Positions 23,346 to 36,716 of a DNA stretch of 64,000 bases are shown here, piece after piece (position 1 is the first letter of the stretch; each line of letters opens with the position of its first letter). Below the pieces are notes generated by a model, which was given only the letters and a program-made list of their open reading frames with translations, did no database searches and had not been told where the DNA came from. A program made the position numbers and the translations under genes. The stretch spans positions 1,260,501-1,324,500 of the forward strand of contig JAQFVV010000233.1 of NCBI GenBank assembly GCA_028023455.1, given 5' to 3'. This stretch comes from Epiperipatus broadwayi (Eukaryota > Onychophora > Udeonychophora > Euonychophora > Peripatidae).

Positions 23346-25269
23346 AATGATAATGGTGATAATTATCTGATTTAAAAATTTAGATCTAGGCTAAGAATGA
23401 TATGATAATCTTTAGACTAATAAATGTTTAGTAATAATCATAATGTATTCTTCTAAATTGAATTATGTCAATGATATGAGTGCTGAAAGCTTGACACTTG
23501 TAAATCATCCTGTAATATATATGGTATGTTGTAAATAACATATCTGATTATAATGTTTTCTATCTAGGATTCAATTTTAATGAAATTTAGATTATTATTT
23601 TTTTTTAGATTTCAAATAAGGTTGGGATTATTCTTTCACTTAGCAGGCCTAATTCTCAATTATTTTTTGAGAAATGAGAAGTTAGAGTATAGAACTAGCA
23701 ATTCATTATTCGGGCAATTATTTTTTATTCATGGTTTATTTCTAAAAGTTGGTTAAAAAGCATTTGTCTAGCAGTGGGCTACTTAAAAATATGACTCTAT
23801 ATTAATAAAGTATTATCTTATTTTTTATTAGGCATTTAAATTTTCTACGTTACTGTAAATAATCTTTTGAAGAATCAGGATTTATTATAATTTTTGACAT
23901 GCGTATGTTAAATCTCGAACACAAAACACTTTCCAAGTAATCAGATTATCATTACATTATATATACACACATATATATGTGCGTACGTGTGTTTGTATTT
24001 GTGTGTAATATCTTAATTTTTTTTTTGTTTGAGGTTGGGTTAGATTAACTAAGCAACAGACTACTAGAAACAATCATCTAAATTATAACATACTTCTCAA
24101 ATTAAATTTAGAATAAATTATATTTAATGAGCCTCACATTATCAAAATGTATACACATATATTACGTTATTTTTTTCTTTTATTAAAAACAAAAGAACTT
24201 TATTTTATATCTACTTCTTCTTTATTGATTTATACTGTGCATAAAGTGTCAACACAACGGATTGATTCTTCATAGAACTTTTTTTTTTTTCGATGAAAAT
24301 CATTGATACTAGTAGATAGCAACATATATATATATAATATTTCAAACGGTATAAGAATTCTTTAAATTAACTCTGTTCGGGATTGTACTGCAGGTTGCGA
24401 TTACTCCTGAGCAAGCAGTTCAGTCTATAAGTTTAAATTTTCATATCCGATTTTTATTTTCTGAATGTTAAAATAAATTATAGTATGTAAAGATAATGAC
24501 AAGCAATAATAAACTTTCACCAACGATGATGGATAGAAAAGATAAATATATACTCGTACTCACTTTGTCTTTGAAAATATTTGTTAAAAAAAAAAAACCT
24601 TTGCTAAAAAAAAATAAAATAAAATTTGCAGATTAAAAAATAATTACATAAAATATTATATAAAAATTTTAAATAAACAACTTTTTGCAGAGGACGCTGC
24701 TCATCAGAGATTTCTTATTTGTAAGTCAATATTTTATTTAATGAAGATATATTTTCTATCTGTTATACCGAAATTACTTCTAAAATGTGGAAGATGGCGC
24801 TCTTCGTTTATTTTTACGTTTAAATGAAATTATCATTTTAAATCTATTTTATTTAATCCAAATACCTCTATAATAAATTCAGAATTAGTTTAAAAAAAAA
24901 AAAGATGCCTGTGTTTTTGTTCAAAACTTACAGTAGAAATAAAAATACTGCATTTTATATATAAATTACAAATTTAAAACGAAATAATTATTGTACTTGA
25001 TTGTGTAAACAGACAGTTGAATATATTTGTGTTTATAATATATATTCAAAACTAAATATATATACACGAAAAAATAAATAAAATAGAATTACTGTATCTA
25101 TTGATAGCAAAAAATTGTTTGAAAGAAACTATTACTTAATCACCCTGTCTATATATTTTTCAACTCTTATTATTATACAGGCAAAACTCTCCATACAGTG
25201 ATCATGTGACGTGACTAATTATTATACAAATTTTTACAGCAGTAGTATTATGAGCTGCATATATATATA
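23346..25269. other. Intergenic, with a CpG-richer patch at 24360-24830
   Basis: Mostly AT-rich. From 24360 to 24830 there are words unusual here, such as CTGTTCGGGATTG, GAGGACGCTGCTCATCAGAG and AAGATGGCGCTC (a YY1-like word near 24790). A 3' splice-like TTTTTGCAG at 24682 and GTAAGT near 24721 also occur. No ORF supports a gene. Confidence 0.4.
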
Positions 25270-27340
25270 TATCTATTAGCACTCGCAGTCTAATAAGCTT
25301 ATTTTTAAATTGCTTTTGACTTAAATGGAAAATATCCACATCCTTGAACTTATTGTTATATTCTAGTTATAGTCCATAAATGGGTGAATAAATAGTTCTT
25401 TTTAAAGTATGTATATAAAATAAATAATGATTTCCAGAATAAAAAAATGAAATCCTGAAAGAAATCTTATTAATCATATATTCTGATAGTATCTTGCCAT
25501 GCATTAATTTAAATGAGAACATTAATCTTTTATTGTACATATTATTCTTTTTATTTATGTATGTATCATCATGAATATACCTATAATAAAAGTACCATGA
25601 GTGTATATATTTAGTCTTAAAATCAAATCCATAATTTTGTAGGATTTATTATAATATTCATGTTTTTGTTTTTTTTAAGAAAGGTACTGTTTCACATTGC
25701 GGTAATTTGCGTATTATTCACGTCATTTACCAAAAATCATAAATATAACTTTTATAATTTTTAAGATCATATGCATTTTTGATTTTTAAAAATATTTTGA
25801 TATAATCAGCATAACATAGGATGTTTTTCTCATCGTTATAGATGTCAGGTCAGATTTATAAATGATAAAAATAATAGGACTAATGATATTTTATTGTGGA
25901 ATTCCATATTTAAAAATAAATGAAGTTGAAGATTTTTTATTAAAATACACATAGTTTTTTTTTTTTTTACCAATAAGAAAATGAATTCAAAAGTTTTAAA
26001 AACTTGATAGATAATCCCATTGCGCTTGCTCTCAACAAAAGAATCACATAATCTACTCCATCAAAAGCTTTAGAGCAAGGTTGTCCAACCTGTGACAATT
26101 ATCTAAAATCTTATAAAATTTTTGTGTGATTGCATGTTGCCGTGTGATTAAAATAAATGTATATATACATTCAAAAACAATGTTAAACATCTGCTAGTTT
26201 TGTTTCCACTTTTACTTTTATAATAAAAAAAAATATATAGAAAAACATCAATGATGTTTTATTACTCAAATATGTATATTTTCCGTATTAGTGATCACAA
26301 ACTTGGAACCTGTTTCACATTTTTAAAAGACTATCCGAATGGATCACTACTTAAGTAGTGTTATTATTTAAGGACTTTTTTTATATTTATATGTAGTGGT
26401 GCATATCATGTGATTTATGTATGGATCTTTTTTTTGTTTATTAGCTTTTGATAATGTTTCTATATTTAATATAGAGTTCAAGAAAACTCTTCTTTTCACA
26501 ATGTAGCACAGAATACCAAAAGGCTGGATACCTCTGTTTTAGAGAGATCAAAATAAATGATATTAAGTTGAAACTGGAAATCTATGGCTTGTGCTATAAC
26601 ATCTTAAATGTGTAACAAATTTGTTTCTATGGAGTACCTAGAAATAAATTGATATATAGAGTATAGGATGATATTTTTGAATTGTTGTGAATTATAAATT
26701 ATTTTCTTAAATAGCTTATATTACTGGCAATAGGGTAAAGAGTCAATTTTTTTTTAATGTAGTTTATAAACATTCTAGAGAATCACTTGAGATATTTGTG
26801 TGATTTGGTACTTTTTAAGAGGGTATATTTCTCTATATTATCAAGAAATATTTTTTAGAAAATTTTTGCAATTATATATAACTTTTCAATTGATATTTTA
26901 AACTGCTATATAGAAGTCAATGGTAGTTATCGATAGCAAAATTTCTTTTAGATTAAATTGTAGGTTCCATGGATTTAAAGTTTAGAAATAATTCTACCTC
27001 CATTGCAGTCTGCTGAATGTCCTCAGTCACTGGAGGTTATTCACTTTTTTGGACTCTAATAGATTGGCTATTAGTAATTACCAAATCTAATGTGTAGCTA
27101 GCTGTTTTTATTAATTATATCATTTATTTGTTTCAGTCCCAGAAATTTAGTTATGTTAATTTAATATTGTCTTTTTTGATAATCATTATTTTTATAGTAA
27201 GTAATTTTCCAATCTCCCATAATAACTACATCATGTCTACATGTAATAAAAAAGAATTAAAGTGATTCAATATTTGTTTCAAAGCTCTCTGTGTTACATT
27301 AGGTGGAATATAAATGTTACCCAATAATAATGTAGATTTA
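25270..27340 (-). pseudogene. Decayed Jockey-like LINE (endonuclease, RT, C-terminus)
   Basis: Read on the - strand from the right: endonuclease words 'LLGNIYIPPN' (about 27310), a '.DWNLP'-like segment (about 27220) and 'FLGLKQINDIINKNS' (about 27110-27155). The RT part has 'SKAFDGVDYVILL' (about 26040, continuing past the insertion), a 'GIPQ..II.PIIFIIY' region (about 25865-25910) and 'KHPMLC' in place of the YADD context. The C-terminal end is 'SQKQFKNKLIRLR' near 25290-25330. Many stops are present. A hAT MITE splits the coding region at 26076-26536. Its 5' end stops next to a short (ATT)n run at 27342-27370. Confidence 0.7.
26076..26536. mobile_element. Non-autonomous hAT element nested in the Jockey-like LINE
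   Basis: Left end CAAGGTTGTCCAACC and right end (reverse complement) CAGAGGTATCCAGCC are related terminal inverted repeats of hAT style. The flanking 8-bp sequences CTTTAGAG (26068-26075) and TTTTAGAG (26537-26544) differ at one base and fit a hAT target duplication. At 461 bp with no ORF it is a MITE. Removing it rejoins the LINE reading, so it inserted later. Confidence 0.8.
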
Positions 27341-27679
27341 TATAGTATTATTATTAGTAATAATAATAAAATTAAGATATTTTTTAAACAACTGTAAATT
27401 ATAAATATATGTACTGATAGGTGCTCATAAGGAAAGCTATAATTGTATAAAAATTATTATTGAAACTAAGCCATAAATCAGAAGGAATGCTGCTTCTCCC
27501 TTTCTAAGAAAGGGGCAATTTGTTTTACATACATTTTGAATAATTGCCTATAAAGACACATACCCATGCTATAACTATGAGAACATTTAATACCTTCAAT
27601 GCTTAACTTCAATAATAATTTTCATGCAATTATATCTTTCTTATGAGAGTGTGTCAGCACATATGTTTGTAACAATAAG

Positions 27680-27757
27680 AATAGTAGTAGTAGTAGTTGT
27701 AATAGTGATAACAATAACAATAGCAACAACAACAATAATAAATAATAATAATAATAC
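27680..27757. repeat. Compound trinucleotide array (TAG/AAC/TAA)
   Basis: Runs of TAG, ATA, AAC and ATA-type triplets lie directly before the 5' break of a truncated LINE at 27768. Confidence 0.9.
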
Positions 27758-27767
27758 ATTTTTTTGC

Positions 27768-29795
27768 AGTTCAACTTGATATAGAAACAGCTTTTGACTC
27801 ACTTGACATTAATACATTAATTAGCATGCCAGCTGATGCCAAAATTCCATGAACTCATCTGTACATGGTCATAAAGCTACTACATAGCAAAGAAATCCAT
27901 ATCACACTCAATGGCAAAAATTCTCCATCATTCATTCCCACACAATCCATATCCCAAGGTTCCCCACTCAGCTCATTGCTATTTAGTTTTTACATCAACT
28001 TACTTGTACTCAAAGTTCAGCAGAGTATCAAAGGTATCTAGATACCAGACACATCATAACATATAGCCTGCATTACATATATGGATGACATCACAGTCTT
28101 CCTTCAAATCTAGAAAGGTGATACCAATACTACAAAAAATACTTCAAGACTTCCAATCAAGACACCAACTAAAATTTAATCAGAACAAGGCTGCTGCCTG
28201 GCTACTATACACCAGTAAGCCATGCACACAAATTTTCCAAGGCAAACCATCTGCTTTCCTTGGCTTTCCTTTCTACATGGGGACTAATGCAATAAAGCAA
28301 AAAATCCAGAACAAGTTAAAAGACAAAGCAGAATGGATCATTGCTTCACTATCAAAAGTATAATTCTCACTATATGCTAAAATACAATTGATCAATCAGC
28401 TGGTGATCACCAAGATTATCTACTATTCTCCCATAATTCAATTCTCCAAAGGTTTCACATCAAAAATCTCTTTATATTGCAATAAATTGTTATGGAATAG
28501 AAAGACAGTGTCAATATCTAAAAAATGCTTTAGTCGCCCAGCAATACACAATGATTTGGGGCTACACAACATAGATATTTTTCAAATACAGAAGATCACA
28601 AAAGTTATAATAGCCACCCTCAGATATTTCCCAGAACTTCAATGTCTAATCCAGATAATACCTACAGACAAACATCCACCTTCACATTGCTATTTATTAT
28701 CAGTTATAAACCAGTTTAGAAACATACATAATCAAATATCACTGCAAACAATAACTAAATATTCATAATGGGTGATCTATGCAATGGTATACCCAGGACA
28801 TACATCATAAATTTCCACCCAGATGCTTGGAATGAACAACTGACTGCTTAAAAAAATTAAAAAATGATCCATGGAGCCCAAATTCTTTAATTTCCTCCTT
28901 AGACTAAATCTATATGCCTTGCCAACATTATACTTCCTAAGATACAGATGCTTGTATACAAAAATAGACCCCTTCTGCATACTATGCCACCAAGAAGAAG
29001 AAACTCAACAACACCTGTTTTACAACTGCTCTGCTTTAAACAATATAAGGCATGAAATAACTAATACATACAGACAACCAAACACCTCCCTGCAGAATTT
29101 CATAAGCGCATTCCACAGAACATCCGCACCTACAGTCAGCACAGCATCTTTCATGTTCTATGCATTTTGGTGCATGTGATGCACATTTGCTTTTGGCAAT
29201 AATACAAGGTGACATAGATCAACATTTCACAACAAATTAGCACAATTAAAAAACAGAGACAATAAAATAGCACACCCAGGTATTTTCATGGCTACTTGGT
29301 CATTCATAAAACAATGCTCAAATCTCTAATAGTTCTGTCATTTGTCAAATCACTTAATATACTCAAAAAGAGAGTGCAAGAAAATGGACATCACAAAATT
29401 CACAAATCAATAGATAATAAAACATACAAAATAGTGCCAGCAGAAACATACCCCAGTGTACAATATCAATATCTAAAGACTAACAAACTGTTACAAAGTA
29501 TAAATGCAATATATATGCTGTATACATGTGTCTTAATTATCAAAATGTAAATAAGATAATTGTGAGAAACAATTTAAAGAAAAACAACAGAATTTTAAAA
29601 AAAACTAACACAGATCATATAAATTTAGGATTAATAACTTAGAACAAACAATCCACTGCTCACATGGGTTATATGTGTAAAGATTTGTAAAGAACTTAGA
29701 CAGACACAATATATATAATCCTCAGAAATATCAATGTAAACACATGTATACGGAAAGTATTAATGTAACCTGCTCTTCTAGTCTGAATAATGTTC
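27768..29795 (+). pseudogene. 5'-truncated L1/Tx1-like LINE, same family as 36717-42247
   Basis: Begins in the RT palm ('VQLDIETAFDSLDINTLI'), equivalent to about 40160 of the longer copy. It continues through an 'SQGSPLSSLLFSFYI' region, 'ITYMDDITVFL' (about 28070), 'FQGKPSAFLGFPFYMG' (28230-28290) and the C-terminal 'CILCHQEEETQQHLFYNC' zinc-binding segment (28975-29030). The frame is broken several times (stops near 28025, 28363 and 28768). The 3' end TTTTGAAACAT passes into TAA-type repeats. Homology with the longer copy is clear in spacing and residues, but the two have diverged considerably. Confidence 0.85.
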
Positions 29796-29876
29796 CCTTT
29801 TGAAACATAATAATAATAGTAATATTAATAGTACTACCACTACCACCACCATCATCACCAACAATAACAATAACAA

Positions 29877-29941
<65 letters not shown>

Positions 29942-29985
29942 ATAATAATGGTGATGATGATGATAATAATAATAATAAAAATTCA
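29796..29985. repeat. Compound trinucleotide array with (TAG)n at a LINE-LINE junction
   Basis: TAA, TAC/CAC, AAC and about 21 TAG units (29878-29940), then TAA/TGA units. It forms the shared tail between the + strand LINE ending at 29795 and the - strand LINE whose 3' end is near 29986. Confidence 0.95.
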
Positions 29986-32235
29986 ATTTAATTCTTTATT
30001 TGAGTGCCAAACAACAGCATATAGCCAAATATGGTCAACACATTAAAAACAAAAAATGAAATAAAAGGGATAAACATAATGTACATAACATAATAATAAA
30101 AAGTAACAATCAATTTAACAAATACAAATAATATATACATAAATGAAATCAATTTAAACCAATCAACAATGGCATTTAAATTTAATAATATTACAAAATT
30201 GTTTATAATCTAAATTAAAGTAATTAGTATTACTACAAATTACTTATAAAATAAAAAAGAATGGAGCAATATTACTATAAATCTGATTATATAAAGATGG
30301 TAGCTTAATTAAAGGAGAAAATTTAAGGACATTAGAATGACATGCTTTAATTTAACAAACAGAAGCAGACTGAGTATCATAAACATAAAATCTTATTATA
30401 ATAGTAGAAGTTGTGTCAGATAGAATAATTTTTATTAACAATTTTATAAAGATATTTAAGACCTCTATATTTTCTTCTAGAAGAAAGATGAAAAACAGTT
30501 TTATTTCCCAGATAAACATATTTGGAAAACTTATGAGACACTGTAATAAATTACATCCCTGTTTAGAGTTAGGATTCCAAATGATTGAACAATATTCAAT
30601 GTTGGAAAAACCAATGACAAAAATAATTTGAATTTTGTATCATCACCGAAATGACAACCATATCATAGGATAGCATCCATCATTTTTAAAGTCTTATAAT
30701 AATCATTTCCAATTGAGGAAGAAAGGAGTCATTGCTAGAAAATATAATTCCCAAATCTTTTGGGATTCAACAGAATTAATTTTGTGAAAATTAATAAAAT
30801 GAAAAAAAGTAACACTTCAGATTTTTTTAGAATATGAGATTAAGGAACATTTACTGAAATTAATTGTCATATTATTTAGATCACACCAAGCACTAAAAGT
30901 ATCTATATCCTTTTGAAAAAGAGTGCAATCAGTCACTGATGTGATTCTTCTAAAGATTTTACAGTCATCAGCATAGCATAAAAGGTAAGATTTTAAATAA
31001 TCCTTAAGATCATTCATATAAATGTTAAAAAGCATGGGTGCTAAAATACTAAACCGAGGAACTCCCACATTACATTCAAAATTAGATGAAATATTAAATT
31101 TGACATATGCTGTATGACCATGAAGAAGGAATTGAAACCAATAAATAAGTTTAGTAGAAAACCCCACTTGATATAATTTGTGAAAAAGAATAGTATGGTC
31201 TATTTTATCAAAAGCTTTTGATAAATTAAAATAAATAACATCAAACCTCTGCTGATCCTCAATCACATGTGCTATATGATCATAAATTGTTAGCAAATTA
31301 GTTTCTGAGATCTGTTAAAAATTAAATCATGCTGTGAAAAAGAAATGAGTTTACTAATATCAAAAATAATTTTGTTATAAACACACTTCTCAAAAATTCT
31401 AGCAATAGTATGATAAAACAGATATAGATCTATAGTTATCAACACAATCATGTGAGCCATTTTTAAAAATTGGGACCATTTTGGCACACTTAAGAACATT
31501 AGAAAAAAACACAGGAATTAAATGATAAATTAAAAATAAATGCAAGAGGAACTGCAATAAATTCAGCTAGACCTTTGTAAATAAAGAAAGGAATATGATC
31601 ATTTCCTACACTAAAATGAATTTTAAGTGACTTAATAGCTATAATAACATCATCCTTAGAAATACGATCATTCATGTAGTGAATAATAGAATTGCAAGAT
31701 GTGATTTTTGAAGATATTGCATCATATGATGAATAAAAGACAGCAAAATGTTTGCAAAAGTCATTTGCACTTAATGTGAAACCATGAGTATGAATCCTTT
31801 TATTATCCAAACCAGACTTATTAATAAAATCCCAAAATTCTTTATTTTCAAAAATCAACTTTTTTTGAACCTCAGAGACAGGCACCAAGAGGTATAAGAT
31901 TACAAATACAAAGTAATAATCATGTTGTTTGTTAACTACAAATCTTGTGAGTGCCGTTGCACAGTGAACACCTTTGTTGTCCCACCCACCGGGACAAGAG
32001 AATATGATTCAAAACATATATATAATTTTCAAACATTCATGTTTAAGCGATGTTGATTGGTAAATAATGATTCCTATGAGTCAAAATGTGCAGTGGCATC
32101 TTGTTCCAGTTAGAAAAAATATTAACCTCAATTTTTCTAATGTATTTTTTGTAAATCTCTTTTATAATAATGCTTAGCCAATCTTCTGAAATTAATAAAA
32201 TTATTATAAAAAAAGATATTCTGTTTTAAAATAGA

Positions 32236-32240
<5 letters not shown>
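29986..32240 (-). pseudogene. Decayed Jockey-like LINE (RT region)
   Basis: On the - strand: 'EFWDFINKSGLDNK' (about 31830), 'SKDDVIIAIKSLK' with 'VGNDHIPFFIYK' (31600-31650), a 'VPKWSQF...ARIFEKCVYNKI' segment (31370-31490), then RT palm 'DVIYFNLSKAFDKIDHTILFHKL' read over 31170-31240. 'GVPRFSILAPMLFNIYMNDLKDYL' stands for the GVPQGS.L.P.LF.IYIND motif, and 'LLCYADDCKIF' at about 30970 keeps the YADD catalytic pair. The GVPQG glutamine is R here. Four frames are needed, so it is dead. The tail after AATAAAG-type sequence (reverse strand, about 29995) is trinucleotide repeat. Confidence 0.8.
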
Positions 32241-32314
<74 letters not shown>

Positions 32315-32317
32315 TTA

Positions 32318-32367
<50 letters not shown>
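32241..32367. repeat. (TAA)n microsatellite
   Basis: About 42 units with one interruption (ATATTAGTAA near 32313). Directly precedes a short LINE 3' end. Confidence 0.98.
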
Positions 32368-32578
32368 CAGCATTTTTTCCAACTTTAAAAAAAATGCAAG
32401 CATAAACTGAACTAAATAGAAGACCAAATTTAAAAACAAGAAGAAAAAAAAAAGTATGCAGAAAAGATAAAGACTTATATACTGAAAGTTGTAATTTGTT
32501 TTTCATTTGTAAAAAATCAATATATTACTAGATGTGACTCTGTAACTTTTTAGACTCAATAAAGTTTTGCTTTGAAAC
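32368..32578 (+). mobile_element. Short LINE 3'-end fragment between trinucleotide arrays
   Basis: About 210 bp ending CAATAAAGTTTTGCTTTGAAACAT, then a TAA/TGA array (32579-32674). The ending matches TTTGAAAC at 29795 and 42246, so it is likely a severely truncated copy of the same LINE family. Confidence 0.6.
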
Positions 32579-32674
32579 ATAATAATAATAATAATGGTGA
32601 TGATGATGATGATGATGATAATATTAATAATGATAATAATAATAATAATGGTGATGATGATACTGATAATAATA

Positions 32675-33289
32675 ATTGGTGTTATATGAATCTGAAAATC
32701 TAGGATGGAAATAAAGAATAAAAAAAAAAAAAGAAATATAAATATCATAGAGATAAAACAATTTAGAATAGTCATTAGCAATGCACAAATGACAGTGTAC
32801 TACCAAGATAGGCAATAAAATAGTTACAAGCAAAAAAACAGATAATTTGAATGTTATAGAGCAGAATGGATGAGAGATAGAAATGTTACAAAATAAAAAT
32901 AAAAATGACTTAGGGAAAGAGGAGGATACACTTTAAGTGATCAATAACTATACAACATAACCTAAATATTTGTTCTTAAGTCAAACACTATTATAGAAAA
33001 CACTTTTTTATATCTTTTGCTTTATTTCTTAAGATTTTGTGAAATTTTACTGATTATATCATTACCAACATTGAAGACAAACTTTGGTTCATGTTGGAGT
33101 ACTTTGTCAGTGAAAATAGTTAGATAAGAAGAAGGACTAACAAATAACTAAGTAAATATTTTTTCTGAAAACATTAAAGCAATGGATATTTGCATAATGA
33201 AGCATACATTTTTCTTTTGTTCTTTTCTTATTATCGACCTCACAAATTCGTCTATGGTAACAAAGAAACACATTGTAATATTAAACAAT
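32675..33289. other. Intergenic, no gene seen
   Basis: AT-rich sequence with short A runs and no recognised feature. Confidence 0.6.
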
Positions 33290-33650
33290 TCATATTATAA
33301 TGGAGTAATGAATTGTTATATTTTGTTCCAAGCTCCCTTTGTGTGCAAATTTATAGTGTATAATAGCTCATGTTTTGTTGATACACATAGATTAGAATAG
33401 AATATGTATTGGTTATTGAATGCGCACACACATACATATATATATATAAAACACAGATAATATGCATATATTAATTAAGACCATATTATAAAAAAATAAA
33501 TATATATATACACTTATTATAAATAGCACACTTATTATATTACTTATTATAATAAATTAAGAGAATGAGGGGCTACATTTGCATATATTTTATTGAGTGT
33601 GCGTTCACTCCAGCTTTTATTGAAAGAATAAGAAAAAAACCTACTGTCAT
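33290..33650 (+). repeat. Dispersed repeat family E, copy 3 (5' part)
   Basis: Resembles 9920-10230, for example TATAATAGCTCA....TTGTTGAT.CACA.AGATTAGAATAGAAT at 33358-33405. Followed by a TA array, as in copy 1. Confidence 0.6.
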
Positions 33651-33668
33651 TTATCCATGAGAATATTG

Positions 33669-33670
<2 letters not shown>

Positions 33671-33763
<93 letters not shown>

Positions 33764-33773
33764 TGTATATATA
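33671..33773. repeat. (AT)n palindrome with TACAGTA/TACTGTA
   Basis: (AT)n interrupted by ACAGT at 33713-33717 and closed by ACTGT near 33764. The whole can fold into one long hairpin. Confidence 0.95.
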
Positions 33774-33789
33774 ACATTTTGTAGTGAAT

Positions 33790-36670
33790 TGAAGTAAAAA
33801 ACTATATGACCTTAATCTACAAGAAAATATTAGATTCAGGCTAACTCAAAAGGGTTGTATGCATCTATAAGTGCAACACACCAAATTCCCTATTTTTTTG
33901 TATGTAAACCATTCCCTCCATAGTGCATACTAATTTTTGTTTTTTATAAAAATCTCCAGGTTATTCATTAAGCAATTTCTGAAAGTGTACAAACATTAAA
34001 TCAATAAACTTAAAATGATGTATGATATGTATATTGATCCAACTTGTTGTCATAAAAGAAATGAATAGTAAATTTAAAAACAATTATTTGTGAATATTTA
34101 AATAAAGTCTCAGGAAAAACTGTAAAGAAAAAAAAACACAAACAAAACAAATGTGTCTTATACTGCAAGGATTTATCTATCACACTTTTAGTCTGAAGTT
34201 TAAAACTGGATGAAACATGGAATGTTTATTTAGTTATTTTTTTGAGATTACTGAGAATTTATAGTTCAATCTTTTTTTTTCTTCTGGAAATTGATTGGTA
34301 ATTAGTTATTCATAAAATATCTCACTAACTGATGACTAATTAATCATGTAAGATATTACCTTCTTAATTGTATTTTTCTAGAACAATACGGGAAAAAATC
34401 TTGTCTTGATATATATTATTTAAAGTTATATTGGGCATGTCTTTACTGATTAAGTTTAAAGGAATAAGAACTAAGCAATCAATCTCATCAAAAGATAGTA
34501 TGAATTTGTTTAAAAGTATTTGGTATTTCATTTACACATTCATTATCTGTTATGAACCACAAAGTTTTGAAACAGATCTGTAAAAAGCTTATAATGCTTC
34601 TTTGCTCAAAATGAGGTTACTTAATAGTATTTGAATTAATCCAAATTATATTCCAACAAGTCTTCATTTATGGAAAGTGTACTGTCTGCATTTTATTTTC
34701 ACATCCCACTGAATAAAAATCTGATAAGCTTCTATATTTTTACAATGTTAACACATAAGGAGATAAAAAAAATACAAACATATTACTCATTGTGCAGCAC
34801 ATTGTGAATAAAAAAAAATCCATAAAAATATTCTAAAATGAATTGCTTTGAAAACTTATCTACACATGAACTAAATAAGATTGAGGGGTTGTATTAATGC
34901 TTTTATCTTTTATGACCACAACCTGGGATTTGAATTCAGACTAGATGAGACATGAAAATTTTTCCAGGTTTAAAAAACTTAGAGATTCTGTTGAACAAGT
35001 AATTGTTCTACTTATTGCAGCTAGTTATTAAAATATTGAACAGAATCTAACTAATTTTAGTTAGAAGTAAAACAAGAATGGAAACTGATGAAATTTTCAT
35101 TATCTGACACATAGTAAAGCTTGTAGAACCTTCTTCATAATTCCTCTTTGGGAAGCTGTTCATTATTTCATCATTGGTCAAATGTATATTATATTACAAC
35201 TGCATTTTTGTTTATATAGTTCACAGGCTTTATTTGATAGCTAATAATAATTATATATTCATTTATCAAACAATATATAAATTTAAATTTGATTTTGAAA
35301 GTGTAAAAATTCTTCATGAAGAGAGAAACCATAATAAAAGAAAAATTAAAGAGGCAATTTTTATAAACAGGAATAAAATGCATTTAATAAATAGACATGC
35401 TGCTAACATTAAAATACGAGATTCATGGGATTTGAATTGATAATGTTGCTTCTGCTTTGTTTTTTTTTTTTTTTTAATTTAATGGCAGTTGAGGTAGCTT
35501 TAAGAAGTTAACCAAAAGTACTTATGCAGATTTAAAGACTGTTTTTAAATTTATTATTTTTATTATAATTACAATTTTGTTTTATTTAGTGGAGATTTTA
35601 TTTATATTATATATTAATAGTTGTACATGAATAGTTTTTTGGAACATGATTTTATGCTCTTAATCAAATGTTAAACATCTATCTAATGTTAACCTATTAT
35701 TCCAACCCCATTATAAGTAGATAGTTTTTTTTAAAACTTTTGTATGTTTTTGCTATGTATTTCAGAATTACTTTTTGTAATTTATATACAAATTTTATTT
35801 GTCTGTCCATTAATGATATTCTTTATAATGTCTAGATGAATATAAAATCATTTCTAAATATGTAAAAAAAATTTGCTTAATTTAAAAAAAAAAAAAAATT
35901 TCCCTGATGAGAAAGTTCATATCAACTTTCTCCCCCCACCCAAATGTCACTGATCAGCTTCAATCAAAAGCAACATTTAAACCCATTTCAGTAAAAAAAA
36001 AAAAAAAAGCTTAGAATGCTATTAAATGAAACTGGGAAGACAGGGTTTCACTAAATTATGTCACAATTTAATTTACAAGTATTAAACTCTAACAATCGCT
36101 AGTATTACTATTAAATATTTTTTTTATAAACTATGTAATATTATTCTAATACCATTTCTTTTTTACAAATGCTATACATATATTAGAAAAAACAAATAAT
36201 CCTCTAAGCTGCATTTCTACTAATCATCATCATTAACTGACCAGAAAAATTCTCTGAAACATCTACATCATTATTAATTATTAATTTATTTATTTTGTCA
36301 TCATTTAGTCTTTAAGTAACTTAGTTAAAATTCAGTATAACTCTTTTTACAAACTATTTACATGCATAGTATTATTTAAACATTCTACCTTTTTTTTCTT
36401 CCATACCCAATATTTAAAAAAATGTTTGAAAACTTCTATATAACACATATCATTAATTTAGAAAAAATGCATATATGACCCTTTTGATATCATTATTTAT
36501 TTGAAGTGAAATAATGTTAAATGAAATCTTTAAATAATATATATATAGTAACCAATTGGCTACATAGTTGCATTAAAAATAATTAGATAAGTTGGCAGCA
36601 TGTTCCTCAGGTTTAGTGTAGGATTATTAAATTAATAGCGTAAATAATATAAATTCCCTTGCATATTTTC
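33790..36670. other. Intergenic; possible Penelope-like C-terminal scrap at 35290-35440
   Basis: No gene was found. An open frame on + at 35174-35440 ends FDFESVKILHEERNHNKRKI then KEAIFINRN..LINRHAANI, which resembles the segment after the GIY-YIG nuclease in some Penelope-like proteins (S..ILH.E....R.IKEAI.I.....INR). It is short and the assignment is weak. Poly-A runs and a 7-bp hairpin (GAAAGTT/AACTTTC) occur near 35905-35930. Confidence 0.35.
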
Positions 36671-36673
36671 TTC

Positions 36674-36675
<2 letters not shown>

Positions 36676-36716
<41 letters not shown>
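36676..36716. repeat. (ATA)n array at the 5' edge of the LINE
   Basis: About 13 ATA units ending exactly where the GC-rich LINE 5' end begins at 36717. Confidence 0.95.

Noticed and set aside
24683-24707. Hammerhead-like core on the - strand (CTGATGA, 4-bp GCAG/CTGC stem, AAAA)
   Set aside because: G12 of the GAAA box is A and no adjacent stem I or stem III can be formed; likely chance.
29800-29991. Open frame with polyserine and polyasparagine
   Set aside because: Translation of a compound trinucleotide array at LINE tails.
35904-35932. CTGATGA followed by a perfect 7-bp GAAAGTT/AACTTTC hairpin
   Set aside because: The second core box GAAA is missing (TCCC instead), so it is not a hammerhead.
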